Assembly (NCBI GenBank): GCA_903837605.1
Contig: CAILVF010000087.1
Coordinates: 186,001 to 250,000, forward strand
Length of the DNA: 64,000 nucleotides
From: an uncultured Bacteroidales bacterium
GTDB lineage: Bacteria; Bacteroidota; Bacteroidia; Bacteroidales; FEN-979
Reading direction: 5' to 3'
Part shown: piece by piece, positions 52,950 through 61,668 of the stretch
Numbering within the stretch: position 1 is the first letter of the stretch
Layout of the letters: each line of letters starts with the position of its first letter
Notes under the pieces: model-generated
Databases searched by the model: none
What the model saw: only the letters and a program-made list of their open reading frames with translations
What the model was told of the DNA's origin: nothing
Translations under genes and position numbers: made by a program

Positions 52950-55031
52950 ATGATCAGGGATTCCCGCTTTTTCCTGCTGCCTTTAATGCTGTGGTTTGTC
53001 TTTGCGGGCATTTCTTTCCCCTCTGAAGGGAGCAATAGGAACGATTCAATAGCGACTGAGGTAAAAACGGAGTTCCAGCCTGAAAACAGAACCCAGCAGG
53101 AATTGTTAAAGGTCTTTGCAAAAGGCAGGATCGAAAGGAAAAGGAATCCCGACCTGGCCCTTAAGTATTACAAGGACTTCTATGAGAAGTCGGTAAAGGC
53201 CGGTGAACCATACTATGCCGCTGCGGCATATTTTGAAATATGCAGGGTGTATATGGACCGCCAATTGTATTTTACGGCGATGGAATATTCTCTAAGGGCA
53301 TACCAGATCCTTCTCGACAACAACCTGGAATACAGATCAAACTATTTTATGATCGGCATAGGAAACTGTTATTTCCAGACAGGAAATTATATGATAGCCG
53401 AGGGATATTTCAGGAAAGCTGAAACCTTGTTTCTCAGTTGTAAAGACTATTTTGGTATAGCTGTTGCCGAAAATAATATCGGACTTGTCAAACAAAAACT
53501 TAACCAGAAAGATTCAGCTATATGGTATTTTCAAAAAGCCCTTGAACAAAGGAGAAAAACCAACAACCCTGCCATTATAGGACATTCGTATTATTACCTT
53601 GGTTCGGCAAAATTAAGTATGGGAAAGCTGGACGAAGCACGAAAGTATTTCGAAATGTCTGTCCCGCTTCTCTATATTTCGTCTGACAACATATTTTTAA
53701 GGCATGACTTCAGTTCTACCATGGCAGATGTATATTTTGAGCTGGGTAAACTCAACGACCTGGAAAATAAGCATGCAGAAGCAATTAAGGATTATTGCAA
53801 AGCCATATCAATCTGCGATACAATTCTGGAGCAGTTTAAAATGCCTGATATATACATTGCCATGGGACAATCGTATTTAAGATCAGGTGACTATGGCCAT
53901 GCTCTTGGGTCATACAGAGATGCCTTACGCATTGCCGATTCGGGGAGCCTCCTGAATATGAAAAAGATCTGTTATGAAAACATGATGCATGTTTTTCTCC
54001 TGAACCGCCAGAATGATTCAGTTGCATCCTATCTTGCAATGTACAGTGCTGTAACCAATACCCTTCAGGCGCAAATGATCGACAGCCGGTTTAATGAGAT
54101 CCGCCTTGCCCTTAAGATCGGGGAGACTGAAAATGAAGCAAGGGAATTGAGGGTAAGGAATACCTATACCATATCCTTTCTCATCACAACAGGGATACTT
54201 ATGCTCCTGCTCATCCTGTTATCCCTGGCCTACATCATTAAACAAAGAAAAAATGCAAAGGTTGCAATCGAAGAGATTAGGGCCCGGAAGAAAGCCGAAG
54301 AGGATCTTGAGAAGCTTAACCTTGAACTGAAAGCGATCAATGCCGATAAGGACAGGTTCATTTCCATTTTATCACATGATCTGCGGAGCCCGTTTAACGC
54401 ATTGATTGGTTTTGCCGATCTTCTTGTTGAAGAGACTGCGGATAAGAATATCCCCGAGATAAGGCATTATTCCAGGATGGTGCAGCAGATATCGAAAGGA
54501 ACTTTTCAGTTGCTAGAGAACCTTCTTACCTGGTCGAGGTTGCAAATCGGGACCATGCCCTTCCAACCGGCAAACCTTGAACTTTATCGTGAAGTTTCGG
54601 CGGTTATTGACGTAATGATGGCCATAGCGTCAAGGAAATCAATACGCATCCGAAACCTGGTATCTGCCGATGCCATAGTATTTGCCGACAGCATCATGCT
54701 CCAGGCGGTTATAAGGAACCTGATCTCAAACGCGGTTAAATTCACAAAATCAGAAGGAAATATTGAAATCAGGAGTGAGTTGAAAGACGGGTTCCAGGTG
54801 GTCACGGTTTCTGACAACGGTATTGGTGTTTCTGAGGAGATCACAGGAAAACTCTTCTCCGATTCTCATGGCATGGTTTCGACAAATGGTACGGATAATG
54901 AAAAAGGCCACGGACTGGGATTGCCGTTATGCCGTTATATGATCGAAAAAACAGGAGGTAGGATCTGGCTTGAAGCTACATCCGAAAAAGGCAGCATATT
55001 TGCGTTTACAATTCCTGAAGTAAACGGTTAA
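52950..55031 (+). CDS. TPR-containing sensor histidine kinase
   Basis: 693 aa. Signal peptide (about 1-25), an N-terminal periplasmic TPR array (about 60-370: AKYYKD, YFRKAETLF, AIWYFQKALEQRRKTNN), one membrane helix at about 396-420 (ISFLITTGILMLLLILLSLA), a coiled coil, the HisKA domain with His in FISILSHDLRSPFNALIGF, and a HATPase_c domain (NLISNAVKFTKSEGN, SDNGIGVSEEIT, GHGLGLPLCRYMIEKTGG). No receiver domain and no adjacent regulator, so it is an orphan. Its stop overlaps the phosphatase gene by 4 bp in convergent orientation. Confidence 0.93.
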   Translation: MIRDSRFFLLPLMLWFVFAGISFPSEGSNRNDSIATEVKTEFQPENRTQQELLKVFAKGRIERKRNPDLALKYYKDFYEKSVKAGEPYYAAAAYFEICRVYMDRQLYFTAMEYSLRAYQILLDNNLEYRSNYFMIGIGNCYFQTGNYMIAEGYFRKAETLFLSCKDYFGIAVAENNIGLVKQKLNQKDSAIWYFQKALEQRRKTNNPAIIGHSYYYLGSAKLSMGKLDEARKYFEMSVPLLYISSDNIFLRHDFSSTMADVYFELGKLNDLENKHAEAIKDYCKAISICDTILEQFKMPDIYIAMGQSYLRSGDYGHALGSYRDALRIADSGSLLNMKKICYENMMHVFLLNRQNDSVASYLAMYSAVTNTLQAQMIDSRFNEIRLALKIGETENEARELRVRNTYTISFLITTGILMLLLILLSLAYIIKQRKNAKVAIEEIRARKKAEEDLEKLNLELKAINADKDRFISILSHDLRSPFNALIGFADLLVEETADKNIPEIRHYSRMVQQISKGTFQLLENLLTWSRLQIGTMPFQPANLELYREVSAVIDVMMAIASRKSIRIRNLVSADAIVFADSIMLQAVIRNLISNAVKFTKSEGNIEIRSELKDGFQVVTVSDNGIGVSEEITGKLFSDSHGMVSTNGTDNEKGHGLGLPLCRYMIEKTGGRIWLEATSEKGSIFAFTIPEVNG

Positions 55032-55696
55032 AATTCACATTTCACCTGCCAGAATTCCTTCGAATCAAGTTCCATCATGCTCAACAGGCACCTGTGTCCG
55101 GCGCCGGTATCCATCATCCAGAGATTGGACAGCCGGGCGGGTTTGTCCTGCATGATCAACTGGGTGGGAGAATGTCCTATAAAGATCTCGCTGAACTCCC
55201 CGAATACTTTTCCTTCCTCCTGGTACTCTATGGCAGCCCGGTAAAGCGAGCGGTCCCACAGCAGGGTACGCCGGTCGCTCTTCTGACTTTCGAAAGGCCT
55301 GAAACGGTCAAACCCTGCATGAACAAAAAGCCTGTTTTTATTATCAATATAAAACAACAGGGCTTTTGAATAAAAATCCAAATGCCGGCTCACTGCATCA
55401 GGATGTTTCCCATAATCATTGATGGTAAACTGTCCTCCCTGGAACAGCCAGTCGGGCGTCTTTATTCCCGTCTTCAGGTATTCGAAGCACCAGTAATCAT
55501 GGTTCCCCTGAACATAGACGAGGTTGCGGATCCTCATTAATTCATCAACGACTTTAACCGGTTCGGGCCCCCTGTCAACCAGGTCGCCAAGGCTTACCAG
55601 GAAGTCTTTCTCATAATCGAAACCGGCTTTACGAAAAATTTCCGTAAGGGCCTTGTAATTCCCGTGAATATCACCAATTACAAAGGATCGCGGCAT
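55028..55696 (-). CDS. PPP-family serine/threonine phosphatase (metallophosphoesterase)
   Basis: 222 aa. All metal-binding motifs of the PPP family are present: VIGDIHGNY, SLGDLVDRGPEP, VQGNHDYWCF, FVHAGFDR and FIGHSPTQ. Cytoplasmic, no signal peptide. Could dephosphorylate proteins or act on ApaH-type dinucleotides. It follows the Kelch T9SS gene by 10 bp in the same direction, an odd partner for a surface protein. Confidence 0.9.
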   Translation of the reverse strand: MPRSFVIGDIHGNYKALTEIFRKAGFDYEKDFLVSLGDLVDRGPEPVKVVDELMRIRNLVYVQGNHDYWCFEYLKTGIKTPDWLFQGGQFTINDYGKHPDAVSRHLDFYSKALLFYIDNKNRLFVHAGFDRFRPFESQKSDRRTLLWDRSLYRAAIEYQEEGKVFGEFSEIFIGHSPTQLIMQDKPARLSNLWMMDTGAGHRCLLSMMELDSKEFWQVKCEF

Positions 55697-55706
55697 TTAA
55701 CGGGGT

Positions 55707-58700
55707 CTAGTTTTTAATGATTTTCTTTTTTACTATTCCTTCGGATGACTCTATGGTAAGCAGAAAAATTCCCGGGGAAAAACCGGTAAGGTCGACGACC
55801 CAGCCTGATTCACCCTGAGACAGCAGTTTTTCCCCTTCATACAAAGTTGCCCCGAGTTCATTTACAATGCAAACTTTGTAGACTTTTTCCATTGGATTTG
55901 TGAAATCAAGAAACAGCTTCCCGCTTGCAGGATTTGGGTGGATTTTAACCGTGAATGAAGGTTGATCTTTGATTCCGACAGCGACTGCATGGATGACATT
56001 CGAGGTATCGGAGATGCAATCATTAAGTGTGACTATGGTATAGTAGCTCCCGGTAAGCGAGACATAAAGGCGATCGAGGGTGTCTCCGGGTAAAGGCTGG
56101 TTATTAAAATACCATTGATTTCCAGATGGTGCATTGGAGAGCAGGCTGTCATTTTGTATCAATGTAATGACAGGCTGGGCCGGAACAGGATTTAAAGTGA
56201 CATAAAGGCTTGAAGAAGTTCCATTCCCGCAGGCATTGGTGCCGTATACCGTAACATCGCCCGATTGGGCATCGGGCAGGTAAGTCACATGGATGACATC
56301 GGTGTTGGAACTGCCCTGGATCATTGCCCCGGCAGGCAGGGTCCAGAAATATCCGCTGGCATTGGCAATGGGGGAAACTGAGTATTCCTCCCAGAATGCG
56401 GGGGTGCAGAGCAGGGCAGGCCCTGCAATGTTTGAAGGAGCTGAAGGCAGGGGTTCTACAATAACAAGGAGAGAGTCGGGTATAGCCGCCTCGCATCCTG
56501 ATGCATCGGAATATGTTACAGAGATGAAACGGTTGCCTGCAGTATTCCATTGAACAGTCACGGATGATGTACCGGAGCCTGTCAGAATAGTATCCCCGGT
56601 TGATATGCTCCAGGTGTAGTTTTGCTGATTTGCCTCGGTGAAATAGGTTTTTGGCCCTGAATTGATGCAAACGATATTGTTGCCGGAAATACCCGGGACA
56701 GGGCGCGGATTGATAGGGATGGTTTTAAAAGCAGGAGACAGGGGGTTACATCCTGCAGGAGAAGTATAGGTGACGGAGAGTGTTCCTGTTCCGGCATTAC
56801 CCCAGCTTACGGTTACAGAATCGGAAGTCTGGCCCGAAGTGATGATCCCCGCGGAAGAGACAGTCCAGGAGTAATTACTCATACCGCTATCAGTCGAATA
56901 AATGTCTCCGGTTGAATTTTCACAAGCTGAAGCATTCCCCGAAATGGAAGGGACGGGCAGGGGGAAGACCAATACATTAAACACGGAGGGAGAAGCTGCA
57001 GTACAGTTGTTCGCGTTCAGGTAATTCACCGAAACAGTTCGGGGCCCTGAAGTGGTCCAGGTCACATGGATGGTATTTGTACCCGAACCCGACACAGAGC
57101 TGCCTCCCGGGGAGATAGTCCAGACATAGTTACTCATGCCGCCTTCGGTTGTGTAAGTTCCGGTTTCATTTAAACACAGGCTGTCGGGCCCTGTAATGGA
57201 AGGGACAGGCTGCGGATTAACGGTAATGTTTTTAACTGCCGGGGACAGGGCGAAACAGCCGAAGGAATTGGCATAATTAACAGAAACAAACTGGACACCG
57301 GCTGAATCCCAGCGAACCGTGATAGTGGCAGTTCCGGGTCCTGAGAGAATGGTTCCCCCTGGTGAGATGTTCCATTGGTAACCAATCTTACCAGGTTCGG
57401 TGGAATAGACATTGCCCGTCGTTCCCTCACACACAGAAGTTGGGCCAGTGATGGAAGGAGCAGGTGGCAGGGGATTAACAGTCACAACGACGCTGTTGGT
57501 ATTTGTGCATCCGGTGGCAGTAGTGGTTTCAGTTAAAGTATACAGGGTTGTTACAGTGGGTGCCACTACCGGATTTGCAAGAGTGGAGGTGAAAGCACCG
57601 GGGAAAGAAGTCCAACTGTATGTATTACCGGCAACCGGGGCAGCCCCGAGCTGTGTTGATGTATTCAGGCAAATGGCCCTGTTGGCTCCTGCAAAAGCAG
57701 CAGGCCGGGGGTTAACAGTTACGATGACACTATCGCTATTTGAACAAGCTGTAGCATTGATAGTTTCTGTTAGTGTATATCTGGTTGTAACCAATGGTGT
57801 AACTATTGGATCAGCCAGGTTGGAAGTGAATACACCTGGGAAAGAAGTCCAATGGTATGTGTTTCCGGGAACCGGGGCGGTTCCTAATGGCGTACTTGAA
57901 TCAAGACATATGGAAATATCCGGCCCGGTGTATGCCGATGGCGATGGATTAACTGTTACAAAGACAGGAGTTCTTGAACTACCGGCAAAACAGGTACTAT
58001 CCTGGATAAAATACATCGTGCTGCTGATTAGCGCAGGTGTCGTGAAATTCTGTCCGCCTCCAAGCCAGTTGCCTCCTGCTGGAGAATCATACCACCCCAG
58101 GATTCCGCTACCGCTTGCGCTGAGGATTGTACTGTGCCCTGAACATATCGTCAGGTTTGCAGCAGGCGTGGTATTAACAGGAACGGAAGGTAAAGCACAG
58201 GGGGTGTATTCCCAAAAATCCTTTAATAATCCGGAATCCCTGCCGGTTCCAACAAAGCCTTTATTTCCAATACTGAAACCAAGGGCATAACACCTTGCTG
58301 TCCCTCCGAGATCAGCAATTTTTATCCAGGTATTAACCGAAGGAACATATTCCCAAAAATCTTTCGTATTTCCACTGTTATCATATCCTGTACCGATGAA
58401 CCCGTTGGCTCCGATACTAAAACCAACAGCATACAACCTGGCCGATCCGCCAAAATCAGCTTTTTGTGACCATGTATCAGTCGAAGGATCATATTCCCAA
58501 AAGTCGTTCAGTAAATCACTTCCGCTATTGCCCGTCCCTATAAATCCTTTGGCCCCTATACTGAATCCGACGGCATTATATCGCGCCACGCCCCCGAAAT
58601 CAGCTTTTTGCGTCCAGGCATTAGCAGAAGGATCATACTCCCAAAAATCGTTTAACGAATTGCCGCTATTGCCCAAACCTATATATCCTTTTGTCCCTAT

Positions 58701-60023
58701 ACTGAATCCGACTGCATCAGACCTTATGCCTCCTCCGAAATCTGCTTTTTGCGTCCATACATCGGTCAATGGATCATATTCCCAAAAGTCATTCCTGACG
58801 TTGAAATTATTATCATAACCAGTCCCGATAAACCCATTGCCTCCAATACTAAAGCCGGCTGCTCCTGCTCTTGCAGTTCCTCCGAAATCAGCTTTTTGTG
58901 TCCAGGTATCAGCCGAAGGATCATACTCCCAGAAATCATTGGTAAAAGGGCCATAACCCTGATAACCGGTACCGATATATCCTTTTGTGCCGACACTAAA
59001 ACCCACTGCATTAGATCTTGTATAGATATTGAAGCTGGTTTTTTGAGTCCAGGTATCGGCGGAAGGGTCAAATACCCAGAAGTCATTCATTGGATTAACA
59101 TATTCGCCTCCCCCCAGGAAACCCCTGGTCCCGATACTAAAGCCGAAAGCACTATATCTTGCCAATCCTCCCTGATCTGCTTTTTGTGTCCAGGTATCGG
59201 TTGAAGGATCATATTCCCAGAAGTCTTTCGTACCTTCGTACAAAGTATTTATACCTGTTCCAATATAAGCTTTGCTGCCGATGGAAAAACCAGCCACACT
59301 GGCCCTCGCACCTCCGCCGAAATCAGCTTTCTGCGTCCAGGTATCAGCCAAAGGGTCATATTCCCAAAAGTCGGTGGAAAAATTGCTGTTGTTATATCCT
59401 GTTCCCACATATCCCTTTCCCCCTGCACTTATCCCGATTGAATAAGCTCTTGCAGTTCCCGCGAAATAAGCTTTTTGAGTCCAGGTATCAGCCGAAGGAT
59501 CAAATTCCCAGAAGTCCCTGAGAAAATCATTTCCGTCATAACCAGTTCCGACATATCCTTTAGACCCTAGAGAAAATCCAACAGCACCAAATCTTGCCGT
59601 TCCCCCGAAATCGGCCATCTGTACCCAGGTATTGGATGAAGGGTCATATTCCCAAAAGTCGTTGAGATTATTAGTCCCAGCATAACCTGTTCCGATGTAT
59701 CCTTTAGACCCAAGAGAAAAACCAACGGCGTTATATCTTGCCGTACCACCGAAATCAGCTTTTTGTGTCCAGGTGTCAGCCGTTGGATCATATTCCCAGA
59801 AGTCTTTTTTAATATTACTAATTGTGAAATCATAGCCTGTTCCCAAGTACCCTTTTGTGCCTATGCTAAAACTCACACTATAAGACCTTGGACTGGGGAC
59901 ACCAGTAGCATTCAGCCCCAGGTCGTGTTTTTGCACCCATGAATTAGGTGCCTGGGAAAAAGTTTTTGTATGAGCCAAGATGCAGAAAACCAGGAAAATA
60001 AAAGGAGCATATAACTTATTCAT
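55707..60023 (-). CDS. Surface protein with 12 Kelch blades, Ig/PKD-like domains and T9SS sorting domain
   Basis: 1438 aa. Signal peptide (about 1-24, ending HTKTFSQ). Then 12 Kelch units of about 49 residues, each with DFWEYDPSADTWTQKADFGG-like and GFSIGTKGYIGTGY-like strands (residues about 25-610): two six-blade propellers, or one 12-unit array. Two 80-residue repeats with GNTYSWTSFPGAFTS and about five PKD/Ig-like domains (SITGPTSVCEGTTGNVYS type) follow to about residue 1330. It ends in a type A sorting domain (VKIHPNPASGKLFLDF, FSPGIFLLTIES). It is exported to the surface, probably binding glycans or proteins. A DUF4907 gene precedes it by 16 bp. Confidence 0.92.
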   Translation of the reverse strand: MNKLYAPFIFLVFCILAHTKTFSQAPNSWVQKHDLGLNATGVPSPRSYSVSFSIGTKGYLGTGYDFTISNIKKDFWEYDPTADTWTQKADFGGTARYNAVGFSLGSKGYIGTGYAGTNNLNDFWEYDPSSNTWVQMADFGGTARFGAVGFSLGSKGYVGTGYDGNDFLRDFWEFDPSADTWTQKAYFAGTARAYSIGISAGGKGYVGTGYNNSNFSTDFWEYDPLADTWTQKADFGGGARASVAGFSIGSKAYIGTGINTLYEGTKDFWEYDPSTDTWTQKADQGGLARYSAFGFSIGTRGFLGGGEYVNPMNDFWVFDPSADTWTQKTSFNIYTRSNAVGFSVGTKGYIGTGYQGYGPFTNDFWEYDPSADTWTQKADFGGTARAGAAGFSIGGNGFIGTGYDNNFNVRNDFWEYDPLTDVWTQKADFGGGIRSDAVGFSIGTKGYIGLGNSGNSLNDFWEYDPSANAWTQKADFGGVARYNAVGFSIGAKGFIGTGNSGSDLLNDFWEYDPSTDTWSQKADFGGSARLYAVGFSIGANGFIGTGYDNSGNTKDFWEYVPSVNTWIKIADLGGTARCYALGFSIGNKGFVGTGRDSGLLKDFWEYTPCALPSVPVNTTPAANLTICSGHSTILSASGSGILGWYDSPAGGNWLGGGQNFTTPALISSTMYFIQDSTCFAGSSRTPVFVTVNPSPSAYTGPDISICLDSSTPLGTAPVPGNTYHWTSFPGVFTSNLADPIVTPLVTTRYTLTETINATACSNSDSVIVTVNPRPAAFAGANRAICLNTSTQLGAAPVAGNTYSWTSFPGAFTSTLANPVVAPTVTTLYTLTETTTATGCTNTNSVVVTVNPLPPAPSITGPTSVCEGTTGNVYSTEPGKIGYQWNISPGGTILSGPGTATITVRWDSAGVQFVSVNYANSFGCFALSPAVKNITVNPQPVPSITGPDSLCLNETGTYTTEGGMSNYVWTISPGGSSVSGSGTNTIHVTWTTSGPRTVSVNYLNANNCTAASPSVFNVLVFPLPVPSISGNASACENSTGDIYSTDSGMSNYSWTVSSAGIITSGQTSDSVTVSWGNAGTGTLSVTYTSPAGCNPLSPAFKTIPINPRPVPGISGNNIVCINSGPKTYFTEANQQNYTWSISTGDTILTGSGTSSVTVQWNTAGNRFISVTYSDASGCEAAIPDSLLVIVEPLPSAPSNIAGPALLCTPAFWEEYSVSPIANASGYFWTLPAGAMIQGSSNTDVIHVTYLPDAQSGDVTVYGTNACGNGTSSSLYVTLNPVPAQPVITLIQNDSLLSNAPSGNQWYFNNQPLPGDTLDRLYVSLTGSYYTIVTLNDCISDTSNVIHAVAVGIKDQPSFTVKIHPNPASGKLFLDFTNPMEKVYKVCIVNELGATLYEGEKLLSQGESGWVVDLTGFSPGIFLLTIESSEGIVKKKIIKN
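58196..59960 (-). repeat. 12-copy degenerate tandem repeat encoding Kelch blades
   Basis: About 12 copies of a unit near 147 bp, each encoding one Kelch blade. The copies keep long identical stretches at DNA level (for example the segment for EYDPSADTWTQKADFGG), so duplication or gene conversion within the gene is recent. The final copy (about 58196-58220) is the most diverged. Confidence 0.85.
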
Positions 60024-60039
60024 ACGAATATTATTTGTG

Positions 60040-60393
60040 TTACAGGACTTTTAATTTCTTCATTTCTTCAATAGTAATACTTGGCGGCATTTCGCCCTTT
60101 TTAATTTTATCAATTACCAGTTTCGCTATTTTTTCGGCATCGGCTTTGGTTTTAAAACCATCGTTACCAGGCAAACCGGGGATGCTGGGTTGATGGATAA
60201 TCAACTTTTTATCAATGTAAATATCATAACACCAGGTTTTGTTTTCTGCCGGAATAATTGTGTAAGTATAAACGGCAATTTTCTGTGTTTTCCCGTTCGG
60301 GAATTTTGCCGATCCCGTTTGCTGGTCAGCATTTGACCGGGTGCTCACAAGCAATGCAGTGGATAGGAAAAAGAAAACCAGAACAGGTCTCAT
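60040..60393 (-). CDS. DUF4907 exported protein
   Basis: 117 aa with a signal peptide (about 1-22, ending STRSNADQ). The mature part matches DUF4907: VYTYTIIPAENKTWCYDIYI, QPSIPGLPGNDGFKTKADAE, IAKLVIDKIKKGEMPPSITI. Small periplasmic protein. Function unknown; it lies 16 bp upstream of the Kelch T9SS gene in the same direction, so the two are likely co-expressed. The -7 element at 60429-60436 is 35 bp before the start. Confidence 0.85.
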   Translation of the reverse strand: MRPVLVFFFLSTALLVSTRSNADQQTGSAKFPNGKTQKIAVYTYTIIPAENKTWCYDIYIDKKLIIHQPSIPGLPGNDGFKTKADAEKIAKLVIDKIKKGEMPPSITIEEMKKLKVL

Positions 60394-60428
60394 AATTCAG
60401 ATTCTTTTATTCAAAATGCGATTTGAAG

Positions 60429-60436
60429 CAAACTTA
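60429..60436 (-). promoter_or_regulatory. Bacteroidota -7 element for the DUF4907-Kelch-phosphatase operon
   Basis: Minus-strand TAAGTTTG, a perfect TAnnTTTG, 35 bp before the ATG at 60393. It would drive DUF4907, the Kelch protein and the phosphatase (gaps of 16 and 10 bp). Confidence 0.45.
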
Positions 60437-60593
60437 AATATACAAAATACCCGGATACGACTGATTTTATATTATTTATCAAATTGTTATCAACCGGATC
60501 GGAAAAAAATCGAATATTAACCGGGGACAGGAATAAATTAAGGGAGGGAAATGACCAAGGAGACCAGGATACAAAATGCCTTGATTTTACTTG

Positions 60594-60668
60594 TGGGATG
60601 TACTGGATTCGAACCAGTGACCTCGCGCGTGTGAGGCGCGCGCTCTGAACCGGCTGAGCTAACATCCC
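60594..60668 (-). tRNA. tRNA-Val (anticodon CAC)
   Basis: A full cloverleaf on the minus strand: acceptor GGGATGT pairs with ACATCCC, D-arm GCTC/GAGC, anticodon stem CGCGC/GCGCG around loop CTCACAC with anticodon CAC, and T-arm ACTGG-TTCGAAT-CCAGT. Discriminator A; CCA is not encoded. It decodes GUG. It lies alone between the DUF4907 operon and the channel gene. Confidence 0.95.
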
Positions 60669-60733
60669 GGGGCTGTAAGCAAAGATAATAAATTTTTCAC
60701 TGTAACAGCTGAATTGCTATTGCGGCAATGGAC

Positions 60734-61552
60734 TCATGATATAAACCCATTTCTGCGATCCTCTTCGAGAGGTTCGATCTTCTCAAAATTCTTCCACCTG
60801 AAATTAACCCTTCTTCCGCGCTCATCCCAGGAATAAACGTTATCGAACATCTTGCCGAACCTGAATTTGGAGGAATCGTAATACACTGCATGGGCTACCT
60901 GTTCACCGGTGCTGATATCATTCCCGATGAATGCATATTTCACATGTAAAAGAATCTTCCCGTTGATTGAATCTATAAGTGCTTGCCTTAATTTGGAAGT
61001 CTCGGGTTCATCAAGGAAAATATCATAGTATAAAATACTTTCCATGTCGGCCATTTCTTCTTCATGCCTGAAAATCCTTATCCTTGAGTTGTTCTCAACT
61101 ATCCATGCTTCAAACTTGCCTTTCATGTCGATGAGAGTCCTGCCTTTATTCCCAAGCCGTATTGACAGGAACCACTTATCCTTGCGAAGGCGGATATAAA
61201 CAAAACGGGTGGTGAAAATATCATCCCTCCTCCTGATCACAAAATAAACCAGGAAGCCGGAAAAGATCGAAGTGAAAAACATGGATGAAAAAGCCTCGGT
61301 CATAAGTATATACCTGCCGGATGCAGTTAATGGATAAATGTCGCCATACCCTATTGTATGAAATGAAACTATGCTGAAGTAAATGGCTTTTTGAAAATCA
61401 ATGGGCTCGTATACCCTTTGGATAGGCCTGTAGAAACCGATACTCCCGGTCTGGTAATATAAAATTGCAAACATGAAGATCAGGAAGGTATAAATCCCTA
61501 TGGTAATGAGAAGGAACTTTATGATCTCGCGTGTTTTGGCAGTGAATTGCAT
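60734..61552 (-). CDS. KirBac-like inward-rectifier potassium channel
   Basis: 272 aa. Two membrane helices (about 13-33, LLITIGIYTFLIFMFAILYY, and about 83-108, EAFSSMFFTSIFSGFLVYFV) flank a pore loop with the selectivity filter SFHTIGYGDIYPL. The C-terminal half is a Kir-type cytoplasmic beta-domain (FVYIRLRKDKWFLSIRLGNK, ILLHVKYAFIGNDISTGEQV). There is no TrkA-N/RCK domain. It probably gates K+ flow by lipids or ligands. The -7 element is 19 bp upstream; fusA is divergent. Confidence 0.88.
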   Translation of the reverse strand: MQFTAKTREIIKFLLITIGIYTFLIFMFAILYYQTGSIGFYRPIQRVYEPIDFQKAIYFSIVSFHTIGYGDIYPLTASGRYILMTEAFSSMFFTSIFSGFLVYFVIRRRDDIFTTRFVYIRLRKDKWFLSIRLGNKGRTLIDMKGKFEAWIVENNSRIRIFRHEEEMADMESILYYDIFLDEPETSKLRQALIDSINGKILLHVKYAFIGNDISTGEQVAHAVYYDSSKFRFGKMFDNVYSWDERGRRVNFRWKNFEKIEPLEEDRRNGFIS

Positions 61553-61571
61553 GGGGAGCGGATAGGCAAGT

Positions 61572-61579
61572 CAAATATA
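61572..61579 (-). promoter_or_regulatory. Bacteroidota -7 element for the potassium channel gene
   Basis: Minus-strand TATATTTG, a perfect TAnnTTTG, 19 bp before the ATG at 61552. Confidence 0.5.
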
Positions 61580-61642
61580 CAATTTTTCAACCAGTCCCTT
61601 ACTCCTTTATTCATTGATTTCCTGACATGTTCAAAAAATTCG

Positions 61643-61650
61643 TACCTTTG
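61643..61650 (+). promoter_or_regulatory. Bacteroidota -7 element for fusA
   Basis: TACCTTTG, a perfect TAnnTTTG, 18 bp before the ATG at 61669. It lies downstream of the alternative ATG at 61627, which decides the start. Confidence 0.6.
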
Positions 61651-61668
61651 CACCCCAATTTGAAAATC

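Noticed and set aside
57412..58290. 292-aa plus-strand frame inside the Kelch/PKD gene
   Set aside because: Antisense shadow of repeated PKD-like sequence, with only Val/Pro-rich low-complexity content.
60594..60668. tRNA-Val as an integration site
   Set aside because: No integrase, no direct repeat of the tRNA 3' end and no foreign segment beside it.
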